A stretch of 59,559 nucleotides of DNA from Candidatus Heimdallarchaeota archaeon (GCA_030614005.1 JAUWKS010000016.1:1-59559), one strand, 5' to 3'; positions 8,451-17,256 are shown, counted from the first letter of the stretch. Translations and numbers: made by a program. The notes: generated by a model from the sequence alone, not told the origin.

Positions 8451-9508
8451 ATTCCAAATGGCCTTTCAATTTTCAGTATCTCACCATTTTCTTGTATGAA
8501 GTAATTTATTTCAGTTGTTGTACTATATTCAAAAATATCAAGATGAATGCTTTTCTCGGCAGCTCTAATTGGTGATGTCCAAGAAATTATCCATAAACTA
8601 TCTTCTACTAATGGATTTTCTTGATAAGCTACTCCCATCAGAAATGGATACTTTTGACGTAAACGCAAATAGTGACCATCTTGTTTCGTTATATTAAGCA
8701 AATTGTAACCCAGTTCTTTGTCTGTTAAGGAAGAGATTATTACTAATTCAGGGATGATCTTTTCTTCTATGAATTGCTTTTTCAAGCCATCAATAATTGC
8801 TAGAATTAAAGTTCGGTTATCTGCTTTAGGTCCATCAATAATCTTGTAATTGACATTGTGAGTAAATATAAACTCATTACTCGAGTAAGTTCCAGTGCCA
8901 TATTTTTCATTAAATAGATTTGTAGCTCTCATACTGGTAATAATCCTAATCGTTGCAAAAAATGAGAAAACTATCATGAAAAAAGCCAAGCTCATTGTTT
9001 TTCTTCTTTTATCCCACTTCAAAGGCCAAACTGTTGTTACAAACATTAAGGCTGCAATTGTATGAATATTATTTGAGGAAAGTAGCTTTATTCCATACCA
9101 TTTGAAGCTTATTGGGAAAAAAATCATCATTCCTGTTGGAACAATAATGTCAACTGAAAAATGTAGCAGAGTTCCAATATAGAGGGAGAGTATGCCACCA
9201 ACTGACCAGAATTTAAGATCAGAAAATTTCTCATGTTTCCACATTTTATCTTTCAATTTAGGGATATTAAGGATAGCCGCAAAAATAAAGACAAAAGGAA
9301 TTATCCCGAGTAGACTATGAGTTATCGCTCGGTGTTCCAACCAAAACAACTTCGGAATGAAATAGACAATAAAATTAAACAGCATATCAATATCAGGTAA
9401 AATTGACCCAATGATAATTGGAACAACAAACTTTGTAGGAATTTTCTTAACTTTATCAACCCAAAAAATCAGTGAATAAGCAACTAAAGCATGTGTTATA
9501 GGATCCAA
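8447..9508 (-). CDS. DUF457/YdjM-like membrane protein (putative metal-dependent hydrolase)
   Basis: A 353-residue protein. It opens with MDPITHALVAYSLIF, then GSILPDIDMLF, EHRAITHSLLG and LLHFSVD, the spaced His/Asp set of the LexA-binding inner-membrane-associated putative hydrolase family. Four to five hydrophobic helices span the first 190 residues. The C-terminal 150 residues are soluble and not typical of the family. The molecular activity is unknown. The gene ends on a four-base overlap with the opposite-strand gene. Confidence 0.75.
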   Translation of the reverse strand: MDPITHALVAYSLIFWVDKVKKIPTKFVVPIIIGSILPDIDMLFNFIVYFIPKLFWLEHRAITHSLLGIIPFVFIFAAILNIPKLKDKMWKHEKFSDLKFWSVGGILSLYIGTLLHFSVDIIVPTGMMIFFPISFKWYGIKLLSSNNIHTIAALMFVTTVWPLKWDKRRKTMSLAFFMIVFSFFATIRIITSMRATNLFNEKYGTGTYSSNEFIFTHNVNYKIIDGPKADNRTLILAIIDGLKKQFIEEKIIPELVIISSLTDKELGYNLLNITKQDGHYLRLRQKYPFLMGVAYQENPLVEDSLWIISWTSPIRAAEKSIHLDIFEYSTTTEINYFIQENGEILKIERPFGI

Positions 9509-9557
9509 TTATTCATCCTTTCCTGATAAACTTCTTTGATAAAATATTCTAACTTAG

Positions 9558-10754
9558 TTAAACCATTTTTCTTGGATCCAAGAGATCGTCTAAATCGCCA
9601 GGAATTTCCAAACCAATTTCCTTGATTATTTCTTTTATTGTTTTATCAGATTCAAAAGCTTGTTTAGCTATTTCACCTGCTTTTTCATAACCAATTATTG
9701 GGGTTAGTTTAGTAACAATCATTAGGGTTCTTTCAAGATGTTGGTCAATCTGTTTTTGATTGACTTCTAATCCTGCCAAGCAATTCTTCTGAAAAGAATT
9801 CATCCCATTCGCTAATATTTCTATTGATTCAAGTAAATTTACAATCATAATAGGTTTTGTTATGTTTAAATCTAGAATGCTTCCTTGTACTTCTGAAAAA
9901 GTTATTGTTGTATCATTTCCAATAACTTGAAGTCCTACCTGGATTAAAGCTTCAGCTTGTGTTGGATTAATTTTTCCGGGCATTATTGAGGAACCAGGCT
10001 CATTTTGAGGAAGCAACAATTCACCTAAACCTGCTCTTGGACCGCTACCCATCCACCTAATATCATTAGCCATTTTCATTAATGAAAGAGCGAGAAGTTT
10101 AAGCACACCACTGACTCGTACAATCGTATTGTGAGAAGATATTCCTTCTGCTTTTACAGGGTTTATTTTAAATGGATATGTTGTATTTTGAGCAAGAGTT
10201 TCAATAACCAGTTTATCAAAATTAGCCGGTGCATTTAAACCAGTCCCTAAAGCTGTACCACCAATTGGCAGTAAATATAACTCTTTTAAAACCGAGTCTA
10301 AACGTTGAATTGCTAATTTTATCTGACTATGATAAACAGCAAACTCAGTGGACAAAGGTATTGGTACTGCATCTTGTAAATGTGTTCTACCTATTTTTAC
10401 AATATCGCTAAATTCGTTGATTTTCTTTTGCAAAGTATTTTCAATCGAGTGTAATGAAGGTAAAAGTTTCTTATGTACTAGTTCAACTGCTGATAGATGC
10501 ATAGTTGTGGGGATAACATCATTACTAGATTGACTTTTGTTTACATAATCATTCGGGTGAACAGGTTTTTTCCCGCCCTTTGGATAGCCCAAAAGTTCAT
10601 TTGCTCTATTTGCTAGAACTTCGTTCATATTCATATTTACTTGCGTACCTGACCCTGTTTGAAATACATCCAGAGGAAATTGATCGCTAAATTTCCTTTC
10701 ATTTATGATTTCATCAATTGCTTGCAGGTCGCTTTTGAAAAATAATCTTTCCAC
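9558..10754 (-). pseudogene. fumC: Class II fumarate hydratase lacking its N-terminal ~75 residues
   Basis: The frame codes for FumC from the level of the family's DEFPL.vWQTGSGTQ region onward: SDQFPLDVFQTGSGTQVN, VNKSQSSNDVIPTTMH, KIGRTHLQDAVP and the catalytic loop GSSIMPGKINPTQAE are all present. Full-length FumC is about 460 residues; here the first helices are gone. The eight residues after the GTG at 10754 (ERLFFKS...) are not fumarase: they are the out-of-frame reading of a Nudix gene. Homology begins near 10727. The catalytic segments remain, but the missing N-terminal domain and lack of a convincing start argue for a deletion derivative. A complete class I fumarase at 25-26.5 kb would cover the activity. 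Confidence 0.85.
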
Positions 10755-10875
10755 TTGAATTTATTACTATCAATATAACTGTTTTATGCCAAAATGGTAT
10801 TTTGTGGAGTTCACTTCTTTTTTTTTCTCCTACTTTATGACCTTCTTCATCGAATATTTCGTATAATAAACCCAT
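10714..10875 (-). pseudogene. N-terminal fragment of a Nudix hydrolase (IDI-like) joined to fumC
   Basis: From ATG 10875 the minus strand codes for MGLLYEIFDEEGHKVGEKKR, SELHKIPFWHKTVILIVINS and SGKIIFQKRPASN, then TGA. This is the usual beginning of a Nudix protein of the isopentenyl-diphosphate-isomerase/YfcD type (D..G...G...RSE.H....WH....v...ns.g...lQKR). The family continues into the Nudix box GX5EX7REUXEEXGU, which is entirely absent. Homology stops after QKR at about 10729, exactly where fumarase sequence starts in another frame. The two genes therefore meet at a deletion or false join within 10725-10733. Confidence 0.75.
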
Positions 10876-11031
10876 ATAGCTACAACTCAAAGAAATTTAT
10901 CAATGACATTAGACATAACATTCATCTATACATTTTCTAATAACTCTTTTGGAGATAATTAAAAATGATTTTTTATAAAAGAGAAAATGTATGGTTAGTT
11001 TTATTTATGTTATAAATTTACTTTTGAACAG

Positions 11032-11289
11032 TTGTTGATTACCGTGACAAAAGAAATTGTTTTTGTTTCAGCACCCTTGTGCCCAAAATGTATACGAATA
11101 AAGCGTTGGTTAAAGGAAATCGAAGAAAATCAACCAGAAATTAAAATCACTAGACTAAATATTGCTTTGAAAGCTAAAGAAGTGAAAAAATATCACATAA
11201 AAACAATTCCAACAGTTATTGTTGGCGAAACAATGTTAGGTGGTTGGATAAAAGAGGAAGAATTTAAAGCTGCCTTAGAAAAAATGTAA
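11032..11289 (+). CDS. Small thioredoxin/glutaredoxin-fold protein (CPKC)
   Basis: An 85-residue protein with the thioredoxin-fold order: strand EIVFVSAPLCPKC with the redox CxxC as C-P-K-C near residues 17-20, a helix, the strand KITRLNI, and the cis-proline loop IKTIPTVIVGETMLGG. It is shorter than thioredoxin and resembles glutaredoxin-like or small archaeal thioredoxins. It probably reduces a disulfide; the partner is unknown. Start choice is uncertain among TTG 11032, TTG 11035 and GTG 11044. It converges on the aldolase gene 17 bases away. Confidence 0.75.
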   Translation: MLITVTKEIVFVSAPLCPKCIRIKRWLKEIEENQPEIKITRLNIALKAKEVKKYHIKTIPTVIVGETMLGGWIKEEEFKAALEKM

Positions 11290-11306
11290 AGAAAGAAGAA
11301 AAAGAA

Positions 11307-12272
11307 TTAGTATCTATCAGCAGATCCTAATACTTCTTTATTTTTATAAATTAGTAATTTTTTAAGCTCTTCTCTTGCGGGTCCGAGATATTTTCTGGGG
11401 TCAAATACTCCAGGAGTTTGAGCGAGAATTTTTCTTATCACTGCAGTAATTACTAAGCGACCATCAGAGTCAATATTTATTTTGCAAACATTTAATGCTG
11501 CAGCTTTTCTTAATTGGTCTTCAGGAACGCCTACTGCTCCAGCTAAATTGCCACCATATTCATTAACCATTTTTACATATTCTTGTGGAACAGATGAGCT
11601 GCCATGTAAAACGATTGGGAATCCAGGTAATCTCTTTTGTATTTCTTCAAGTATATCAAATCTAAGAGGAGGAATTGGTTTTCCCGGTTTGAATTTGAAG
11701 GCTCCATGCGATGTACCAATAGAAATTGCTAAACTATCACAACCAGATCGATTAACGAAATCCTCAACTTCCTCTGGTTTCGTATAGTGAGATACTTCAG
11801 AGGATACATGCTCTTCAATACCTGCAAGGACACCTAATTCTGCTTCAACTGTAACATCGAATTGCTTGGCATATTCAACAACTTGTTTAGTTATTTTGAT
11901 GTTCTCTTCATATGGATGATGAGACCCGTCATACATCACTGATGAAAAACCCATATCTATACAAGATTTAGCTACCTCGAAGGAATCCCCGTGATCTAAG
12001 TGAAGCGCCATAGGAATATTTCCTCCTAGTTCTTTCATATATTCAACAGCTCCTTCAGCCATAAATCTTAGGAGAGTTTGATTTGCATATTTTCTCGCTC
12101 CTTTTGAAACTTGAAGGATTACAGGCGAATGAGATTCGACACACGCCATAACAATTGCTTGTAGTTGTTCCATATTGTTGAAATTGTAGGCTGGAATAGC
12201 ATAACCGTTTTCCATTGCATGTTTGAACATTTCTCGCGTATTAACAAAACCAATTTCTTTGAAATTTACCAT
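11307..12272 (-). CDS. fba: Class II (zinc) fructose-bisphosphate aldolase family
   Basis: A 321-residue TIM-barrel aldolase. Features in order: IPAYNFNNMEQLQAI, metal-site HLDHGDSFEV near 90-100, EAELGVLAG, the glycine-rich phosphate site SIGTSHGAFKF, and IVLHGSSSVP with the later zinc histidine. This is the bacterial class II type, cleaving fructose-1,6-bisphosphate or a related ketose bisphosphate; most archaea instead use class I-like FBA or the bifunctional FBPA/P. Lateral acquisition is possible but unproven. Strict FBA versus tagatose-type specificity cannot be told. Confidence 0.88.
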   Translation of the reverse strand: MVNFKEIGFVNTREMFKHAMENGYAIPAYNFNNMEQLQAIVMACVESHSPVILQVSKGARKYANQTLLRFMAEGAVEYMKELGGNIPMALHLDHGDSFEVAKSCIDMGFSSVMYDGSHHPYEENIKITKQVVEYAKQFDVTVEAELGVLAGIEEHVSSEVSHYTKPEEVEDFVNRSGCDSLAISIGTSHGAFKFKPGKPIPPLRFDILEEIQKRLPGFPIVLHGSSSVPQEYVKMVNEYGGNLAGAVGVPEDQLRKAAALNVCKINIDSDGRLVITAVIRKILAQTPGVFDPRKYLGPAREELKKLLIYKNKEVLGSADRY

Positions 12273-12449
12273 GATATTATCCCTTCATATAATATTGTGA
12301 TATTTTCTTACACTTAAGTCTAACTGTCTTTTTATATTATAGAGAAGTAAAAGTTATTTCTTTCAAATGCGGTTTTGGAATTATATTAGCTTTATATTAT
12401 TGATTGAATAATCTAAACATGAATAAATTGATTAGAAAATTTCAGAGAG

Positions 12450-12641
12450 ATGAATATGAGAAGAAAAAAAAGAAAAAAAAGTAAAAAAATAATTATTACG
12501 AAGGGAAGACCAAAATCAAATATGAGTATCATGGGAACTATGAGACAGACTTCTGGAGCATTCATTGGTGAGCCTTATGAACCAATAATATATGAGTATC
12601 CACAAGAAGAAGAGAAGAAAAAAAAGAAAGAAAAAAAGTAA
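12450..12641 (+). CDS. Small lysine-rich protein, doubtful
   Basis: A 63-residue frame with a strongly basic start (MRRKKRKKSKK), a middle of mixed composition (GTMRQTSGAFIGEPYEPIIY) and a Lys/Glu tail. The middle looks coding, while both ends are low complexity. AGAGAG lies just upstream. No family is recognised. It sits alone between the divergent aldolase promoter region and the convergent glmS gene. Confidence 0.35.
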   Translation: MNMRRKKRKKSKKIIITKGRPKSNMSIMGTMRQTSGAFIGEPYEPIIYEYPQEEEKKKKKEKK

Positions 12642-12675
12642 AAAGTATTTGATTAATATTTTCAATTTTCTATTC

Positions 12676-14502
12676 TTAATCGACTGTCAATGTTTTAGAC
12701 AGATTTCTTGGATAATCGGGATCTATCCCCCTTTCAATTGACATATAGAGAGCAAGCAACTGTAGTGGGATGACCGCTAAGATTGGAGAGATTAATTGTG
12801 AGGATTTAGGTATCTCGAAATAATCTCCTTCTTGAACATATTTGTCTAATCCATCTATGTGTTCAGCAATAACAATTGGTTTTCCATCACGACATTCTAC
12901 TTCGGAAATATGTGAAATGACATAGTATTTGTCATTGGGTGCAACGACATATATTACCGGATAACCTTCACTTACAATACTCAAAGGTCCATGTTTAAAT
13001 TCAGAGGAATACATTGCTTCAGCGGAAATATAGTTAATTTCTCTTATTTTCAGAGCACCTTCTAAAGCAACACCATGTGTAACACCATATCCAAGGAGAC
13101 TCATAGCATTTATTTTACTGAGCTCCTTGGCAATCTGTTTTGCTCGTTCATCACTGTTTTTCACCGTTTCCTCAACTAACTTAGAGAGATTATGAATTTC
13201 ATCCTTAAGTGACTCAAAGTCTTTATCAGACAATTTGCCTTTAGCATGCCCAACTCGTGCTGCGAGTATGAGAAAGAGCAATACTTGATTTGTATAGGTT
13301 TTTGTTGCAGGAACACTTCTTTCAATTCCCGCACCGATATAAGCATAAGCTTCAGACATTCTTTCTACAGTAGAGCCAGGAACGTTAACCATTCCAAGAA
13401 TATGATATCCCTTTGGTTTGGCAAAATTGATAGTATTTATGATATCCTTTGTTTCTCCACTTTGGGAGACGCAAAGCATCGCAGTAGTATCTCCTGGATC
13501 ATAACCTTTGTATTCTTCAAAGAACCGTCCGCCAATGACGGGGATAGCCAATACTCCTGCTATGTTATTTAGATAGTAAGACCCTACATTGCAAGCATTG
13601 AAGCTTGAACCACAACCAATAAGAAAAACTTTATCTGCTTTTGCTAATTTCTCTACCAAATTGTCTAATACATCACTTTCCAAACTGAAAGCAAGTTTTT
13701 CTGTTGCATCCACTTGCTCATATATTTCTTTCGTAAGAAAATAGTCAAAATCTCCTTTGACTGCATCCTCAGCAGATAAATCAGAAACTCTTGATTCTCT
13801 TGTTATTTCGGAACCGTCTTCTGCACTAAAAATTCTGTAGGAATCTGCAGTAAGTTCAACGATTTCACCATCATTCAAAGGTACGAACTTTTTAGTTAAA
13901 GGTAAGATTGAAGGTAAATCTGAAGCAATATAGGTTTCATCTTCACCCAATCCGATGACTAATGAAGAACCCATTTTCACTGCGTATAATTTATCAGGAT
14001 TATCTTTATGATAAGTAACAAAAGCGAATGCACCCTCCATTTCAGCTATTCCACCAATGATTGCTTTTATCATATCTTTCTCTTTATCGTAATGTTTCTC
14101 AACAGCATGAACACAAATTTCGCCATCATTTTGACTAATGATATTGTGCCCTTCATTTTCGAGATTTTCTTTGGTTTTGTAATAGCTAACAATATTACCA
14201 TTGTGAGCTCCCACCATATCTCCATCACAATCAAAGTGTGGTTGAGCATTAATTCTACTTGGTTTGCCGAAAGTTGACCAACGTAATTGGCCAATGCCAA
14301 TATTCCCTTTCATTTTCTCTAACTTTAGAGACTCAATAACATAATCGATTGTCCCAACATCTTTTCTGAGATCTATTTTCCCATTCTTATAAATAGCCAA
14401 ACCAGCGCTATCATACCCACGATAGGCCAATCGTTTACCAATAATCAGAAGTTTCTTTGCTACATCGTCTTTTTTTGCTATAATACCAAATATTCCACAC
14501 AT
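12676..14502 (-). CDS. glmS: Glutamine-fructose-6-phosphate aminotransferase (isomerizing)
   Basis: A 608-residue enzyme making glucosamine-6-phosphate for surface polysaccharide and glycan synthesis. The true start is the ATG at 14502, giving MCGIFGIIA, because Cys2 must be the N-terminal nucleophile of the glutaminase domain; an upstream in-frame start would bury it. The glutaminase domain (1-220) has RLAYRGYDSAG, GQLRWSTFGKP and HNGNIVSY. Two SIS domains follow: the first with IGCGSSFNACN, SQSGETKDIIN and ERSVPATKTYTNQ, the second with GYGVTHGVALEGALKIREI and SSEFKHGP. The C-terminus PRNLSKTLTVD is the classic GlmS tail. Confidence 0.95.
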   Translation of the reverse strand: MCGIFGIIAKKDDVAKKLLIIGKRLAYRGYDSAGLAIYKNGKIDLRKDVGTIDYVIESLKLEKMKGNIGIGQLRWSTFGKPSRINAQPHFDCDGDMVGAHNGNIVSYYKTKENLENEGHNIISQNDGEICVHAVEKHYDKEKDMIKAIIGGIAEMEGAFAFVTYHKDNPDKLYAVKMGSSLVIGLGEDETYIASDLPSILPLTKKFVPLNDGEIVELTADSYRIFSAEDGSEITRESRVSDLSAEDAVKGDFDYFLTKEIYEQVDATEKLAFSLESDVLDNLVEKLAKADKVFLIGCGSSFNACNVGSYYLNNIAGVLAIPVIGGRFFEEYKGYDPGDTTAMLCVSQSGETKDIINTINFAKPKGYHILGMVNVPGSTVERMSEAYAYIGAGIERSVPATKTYTNQVLLFLILAARVGHAKGKLSDKDFESLKDEIHNLSKLVEETVKNSDERAKQIAKELSKINAMSLLGYGVTHGVALEGALKIREINYISAEAMYSSEFKHGPLSIVSEGYPVIYVVAPNDKYYVISHISEVECRDGKPIVIAEHIDGLDKYVQEGDYFEIPKSSQLISPILAVIPLQLLALYMSIERGIDPDYPRNLSKTLTVD

Positions 14503-14689
14503 TGTAAAGTACACCAAATAGTTCAATGTCGATTTTACAAAAGCTAAAAGCTCTAATGTAAATTCAATATTGAAGAAATAATTCAAGAATATATTTGTTA
14601 CCCTAATTTTGTAATCTTAAGACGAAATTTAGAAATTTAAACGGCAATTTCATTATTACTTGATGTAATGAAACAACCATAAAGAACTA

Positions 14690-14998
14690 TTTGTAAAATT
14701 ACTGCGAGTTCTGAAACGAATTTCCCACTCAAGCAACGTTCGTTTATTTGTTTGTAACCCATTCTATGCTGTTTTGGGTTAACGTTTATTGTTTCAACTG
14801 AGCAAATGCGAGCACGGGACTGGTGATAGTTATGTGTGTTGTTGGACGAAGGTTCCGATACAAGATCGGTTTGAAAGGTCTGTGGTGTACGCGTCGAGTC
14901 TTCGGGCGAGATGCTCAGCCAGCAGATACTTACCACTTAAGCGTGTCATTACCTAAACGGACTTCTAGACCTTAAAGAGGAAGTGTGAGCCACAAGCA
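14690..14998 (-). ncRNA. Structured RNA candidate, RNase P RNA-like
   Basis: A roughly 300-base GC-richer island without a plausible protein. Read on the minus strand, motifs resembling RNase P conserved regions occur in the right order: AGAAGTCCG (CR-I, 14966-14958), CCACAGA (CR-II, 14885-14879), GTTGAAAC (CR-III, 14798-14791), ATAGAATGGG near 14768-14758 (CR-IV) and CAGAACTCG near 14713-14705 (CR-V). A cruciform-like set sits between CR-I and CR-II: GTGGT/ACCAC (14932-14936 with 14882-14886) encloses a GGC-GAG/CTCGCC hairpin (14905-14920) and a small CGA/TCG hairpin. Further stems are CCGAT/ATCGG (14855-14869), TAACCCA/TGGGTTA (14755-14781) and AACGAA/TTCGTT (14715-14744). Against it, the expected P4 pairing (GGCUU in CR-V) is missing. 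Ends are estimates. Confidence 0.42.
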
Positions 14999-15010
14999 TC
15001 ATTTTTTTTG

Positions 15011-15051
15011 AAAATTATTTTAAATGATGAAATTATTGTGGGTTATATACC
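15011..15051 (-). promoter_or_regulatory. Candidate promoter of the structured RNA
   Basis: On the minus strand an AT-rich ATTTAAAATAATTTT lies at 15026-15012 and a second TATA-like GGTATATAAC at 15051-15042. The nearer one is about 25 bases from 14992-14998, matching the estimated 5' end of the RNA candidate. It is a weak call in AT-rich DNA. Confidence 0.3.
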
Positions 15052-15113
15052 ATCTTGAAATTTTTCTTGTGTGAGTGAAAATTATTTTTTCCTTAGAAAT
15101 AATTCTCACAAAA

Positions 15114-15281
15114 CTAAATCTTCAATGCGAATAATTTACGATATTCAATTATCTTACCTGTTTCTTTATCCCTGTTTCCTAGTATGGTCTCTTTCTTTAT
15201 CGTATCCACCGTACTCTCGAGTGTAACTAACTTTAGTGTTTCTTCTAATGGAGCTTTTTGCTCCTGTAATTCGTTCCACAT
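15114..15281 (-). CDS. Possible short or degraded gene, 55 residues
   Basis: From ATG 15281 the minus strand reads MWNELQEQKAPLEETLKLVT and continues to ...KIIEYRKLFALKI before TAG at 15114. The composition looks like a charged helical protein, and the frame stays open a further 14 codons upstream to a stop. No good ribosome binding site is visible and no family is recognised. It may be the remnant of a longer gene between the RNA candidate and the membrane protein gene. Confidence 0.28.
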   Translation of the reverse strand: MWNELQEQKAPLEETLKLVTLESTVDTIKKETILGNRDKETGKIIEYRKLFALKI

Positions 15282-15349
15282 TCCCAGTTGTTGCTCTATG
15301 TTATGTACTGAGAAGAATCATTTTCCCTTTTCTTTCAGATTATACTCTT

Positions 15350-16045
15350 TTAAATTTCCTCAGCAGAGGCACTAAATCCCCCACCATAGGTTGCCTGAAG
15401 GATGAAAGCTAAAATGAGCAAAAGAAAACCATTTACAATTAGAATTGAAAAAATGCCTCCTCTAAATATTAAAGACTTCATTTTATAGTATTTGTCTTCA
15501 GGATCCTCATCATCCAATTCATATTCGTATTCATCAATTTCATCTGCTTCGCTTATGTCCTCTACAAATTCAATATCTTCTTCGTCGTCGTCGTCTTCTT
15601 CATCTTCTTCGTATTGGTATTCATCATCCAAATAATCATGTTTGGTTGTAAGATCTTTTTTCTTTTGTTTATCCTTGATGATGTCTTTGTATATCTTAGA
15701 TTTCAAATTTTCTCTTCTAACCATTCGATAAATGAAGAAATTTCGATAAGCCATATCACCAAGAACAGCTATTCCAAAAAGTACCATACCAATAAGGCCT
15801 ATAATTGCTACTGGATTGATATTCTCAGGAAAGCCAACAAAATGATCAATGAGAATTATCGTTCCTGCAATAAGAAAAGAAGGAATAGTCATTAACAGAA
15901 TTAGCGCCCATTTTGGTAATTTAATTTCGGGTAATTTGAATCTTCTGCTTTCTTGTTCGGTATCATCTTCAACAAGAATGTCAGCATTATTTTCAATTGC
16001 AGTCTCTTCAATTATTTCATTTTCTTCGGCCACAACAACCACCAA
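15350..16045 (-). CDS. Membrane protein with long acidic loop, unknown function
   Basis: A 231-residue protein with an acidic N-terminus, two membrane segments near 48-68 and 80-96, a basic stretch (YRMVRRENLKSKIYKDIIKDK), then an extremely acidic loop (about 140-190, almost all Asp/Glu with Tyr) and a third membrane segment near 202-222. The order suggests a cytosolic basic-acidic loop between helices two and three. The start is one of several consecutive GTG codons; GTG 16045 is used. No family is recognised. Confidence 0.6.
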   Translation of the reverse strand: MVVVVAEENEIIEETAIENNADILVEDDTEQESRRFKLPEIKLPKWALILLMTIPSFLIAGTIILIDHFVGFPENINPVAIIGLIGMVLFGIAVLGDMAYRNFFIYRMVRRENLKSKIYKDIIKDKQKKKDLTTKHDYLDDEYQYEEDEEDDDDEEDIEFVEDISEADEIDEYEYELDDEDPEDKYYKMKSLIFRGGIFSILIVNGFLLLILAFILQATYGGGFSASAEEI

Positions 16046-16153
16046 TTAACAAGATTATTTGGTATAATTTATTCTAAAAGGATTGTCAATAGTTCGTATA
16101 ATTCTATTTTACAATTATCAGAGCGATAATTCTATTTATGACACAAAAAGAAT

Positions 16154-16163
16154 GTTTAAAAAT
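16154..16163 (+). promoter_or_regulatory. TATA-like element for the Arf-like GTPase gene
   Basis: GTTTAAAAAT follows the purine-rich ACAAAAAGAAT, a plausible BRE-TATA pair about 75 bases before the ATG at 16237. Confidence 0.35.
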
Positions 16164-16236
16164 TGGTATCTTTTTACCATAATGTGAAATTAAATTCAGG
16201 CTAATTATTACTGTAAAATTTATTGGTGCGTATCTT

Positions 16237-17247
16237 ATGTTTACTCTGGGATTTGTAGGAATTGATAATGCTGGAAAAACCACTATTATTAATATTTTTT
16301 CTAAGCAGAAATTAACAAAAACCATTCCTACAGTTGGAGTAAATCTGGAACAAATCGGTTTTTCTGAAATAGATTTTGAAGTAAATATCCTGGACATGGG
16401 AGGACAAAAGCATTTCAGGTTATTGTGGGTTGACTATCTCAATACTGTTGATGCTATTCTCTACGTCATAGATTCTAGTGATCATGAGCGCTTAGATGAA
16501 ACTATAAACGAATTCAGAAAAATGCTTGTTTTAACTGAAGTTAATGCTGTTCCAATTTTAGTTTTACTTAACAAAACTGATTTGCCTAATTCCATGAATT
16601 CTATGTCTATTGGTGATAAATTATCTGTTTTTCCGGAATTAGCGAATAGAGATTGGAATATCATTGAAACAAGTGCCGTTACAACGAAAGGACTTATTGA
16701 GATGTTCAAGTGGACCTACTCAAAGGTTACCACTAATACCATTGAATTTGATGTTGAGTATAGAGAAAGTGCTGATAAAAAATACTATGCTCCTTGCCCT
16801 CTTTTATTAAAACTTAGTGATGGCAATTATTGTATAAATCATGACGAGTTCATTCAAATAAAATTGGTTCCGCTAGATTCACTCTTTAATACAGATATAC
16901 TCGAAACAGAGGATATTATTAAGGATACAATCGAAGAATTTGATAAAATGGGCGAAAAAGTTTGTTTCAATAGTATATTTGTTTCGGATAACGATGATTT
17001 AATCCACTGTGCAACAGACACAACCGACATTGAAGTTGAAAATGTCAATGCAAGTAAAGAAGAATATATTGATTCCTATAATATGATGCATCTAACTGGT
17101 GGAGTAATTTGTTCAGAATGTTTGTATAAAATACTCTTCTCAGTACTAAAACGTAAAATAAAAGCAGGAATTGAACTGCATAATGATGTAATAGAAAGTG
17201 TTAAGGAAGCCGAACAAAGACGTTCTACCGATTTAAGCAACTGCTAA
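16237..17247 (+). CDS. Arf/Arl-family small GTPase fused to a cysteine-containing C-terminal domain
   Basis: A 336-residue protein. Residues 1-165 are an Arf-type GTPase: P-loop GIDNAGKTT (8-16), switch I Thr in TIPTVG (Thr32), LDMGGQ (52-57, the Arf-family W-D-x-G-G-Q with Leu for Trp and the glutamine retained), NKTD (112-115) and TSA (145-147). There is no N-terminal amphipathic helix of the eukaryotic Arf kind. Residues 170-336 form an unrelated domain with Cys187, 199, 243, 258, 292 and 295; CSEC near 292-295 could bind metal. Eukaryotic Arf proteins are about 180 residues, so the tail is a genuine extension. Small GTPases of this type are characteristic of Asgard archaea. It converges on the glycogen synthase gene. 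Confidence 0.85.
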   Translation: MFTLGFVGIDNAGKTTIINIFSKQKLTKTIPTVGVNLEQIGFSEIDFEVNILDMGGQKHFRLLWVDYLNTVDAILYVIDSSDHERLDETINEFRKMLVLTEVNAVPILVLLNKTDLPNSMNSMSIGDKLSVFPELANRDWNIIETSAVTTKGLIEMFKWTYSKVTTNTIEFDVEYRESADKKYYAPCPLLLKLSDGNYCINHDEFIQIKLVPLDSLFNTDILETEDIIKDTIEEFDKMGEKVCFNSIFVSDNDDLIHCATDTTDIEVENVNASKEEYIDSYNMMHLTGGVICSECLYKILFSVLKRKIKAGIELHNDVIESVKEAEQRRSTDLSNC

Positions 17248-17255
17248 TTGTAGTT
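17239..17255. terminator. Stop-codon hairpin between GTPase and glycogen synthase genes
   Basis: AACTGC (17239-17244) pairs with GTAGTT (17250-17255), one pair being G-U, around the loop TAATT, whose TAA is the GTPase stop. The minus-strand gene ends two bases beyond. It is a short hairpin that could end both transcripts. Confidence 0.35.
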
Positions 17256-17256
17256 A

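Noticed and set aside
12273..12449. Possible riboswitch upstream of the small lysine-rich ORF
   Set aside because: The stretch is AT-rich without conserved riboswitch motifs or strong stems.
13246..13572. 108-codon plus-strand frame opposite glmS
   Set aside because: It is antisense to conserved GlmS SIS-domain codons and is a shadow frame.
14850..14870. GGTTCCGAT resembling a tRNA T-loop
   Set aside because: No acceptor, D-arm or anticodon stem can be built around it; the bases form a simple CCGAT/ATCGG hairpin instead. No tRNA gene was found in the window.
14637..14936. 99-codon minus-strand frame covering the RNA candidate
   Set aside because: Its translation has no protein-like pattern, and the region is better explained as structured RNA; the frame is open by chance because the DNA is GC-richer.
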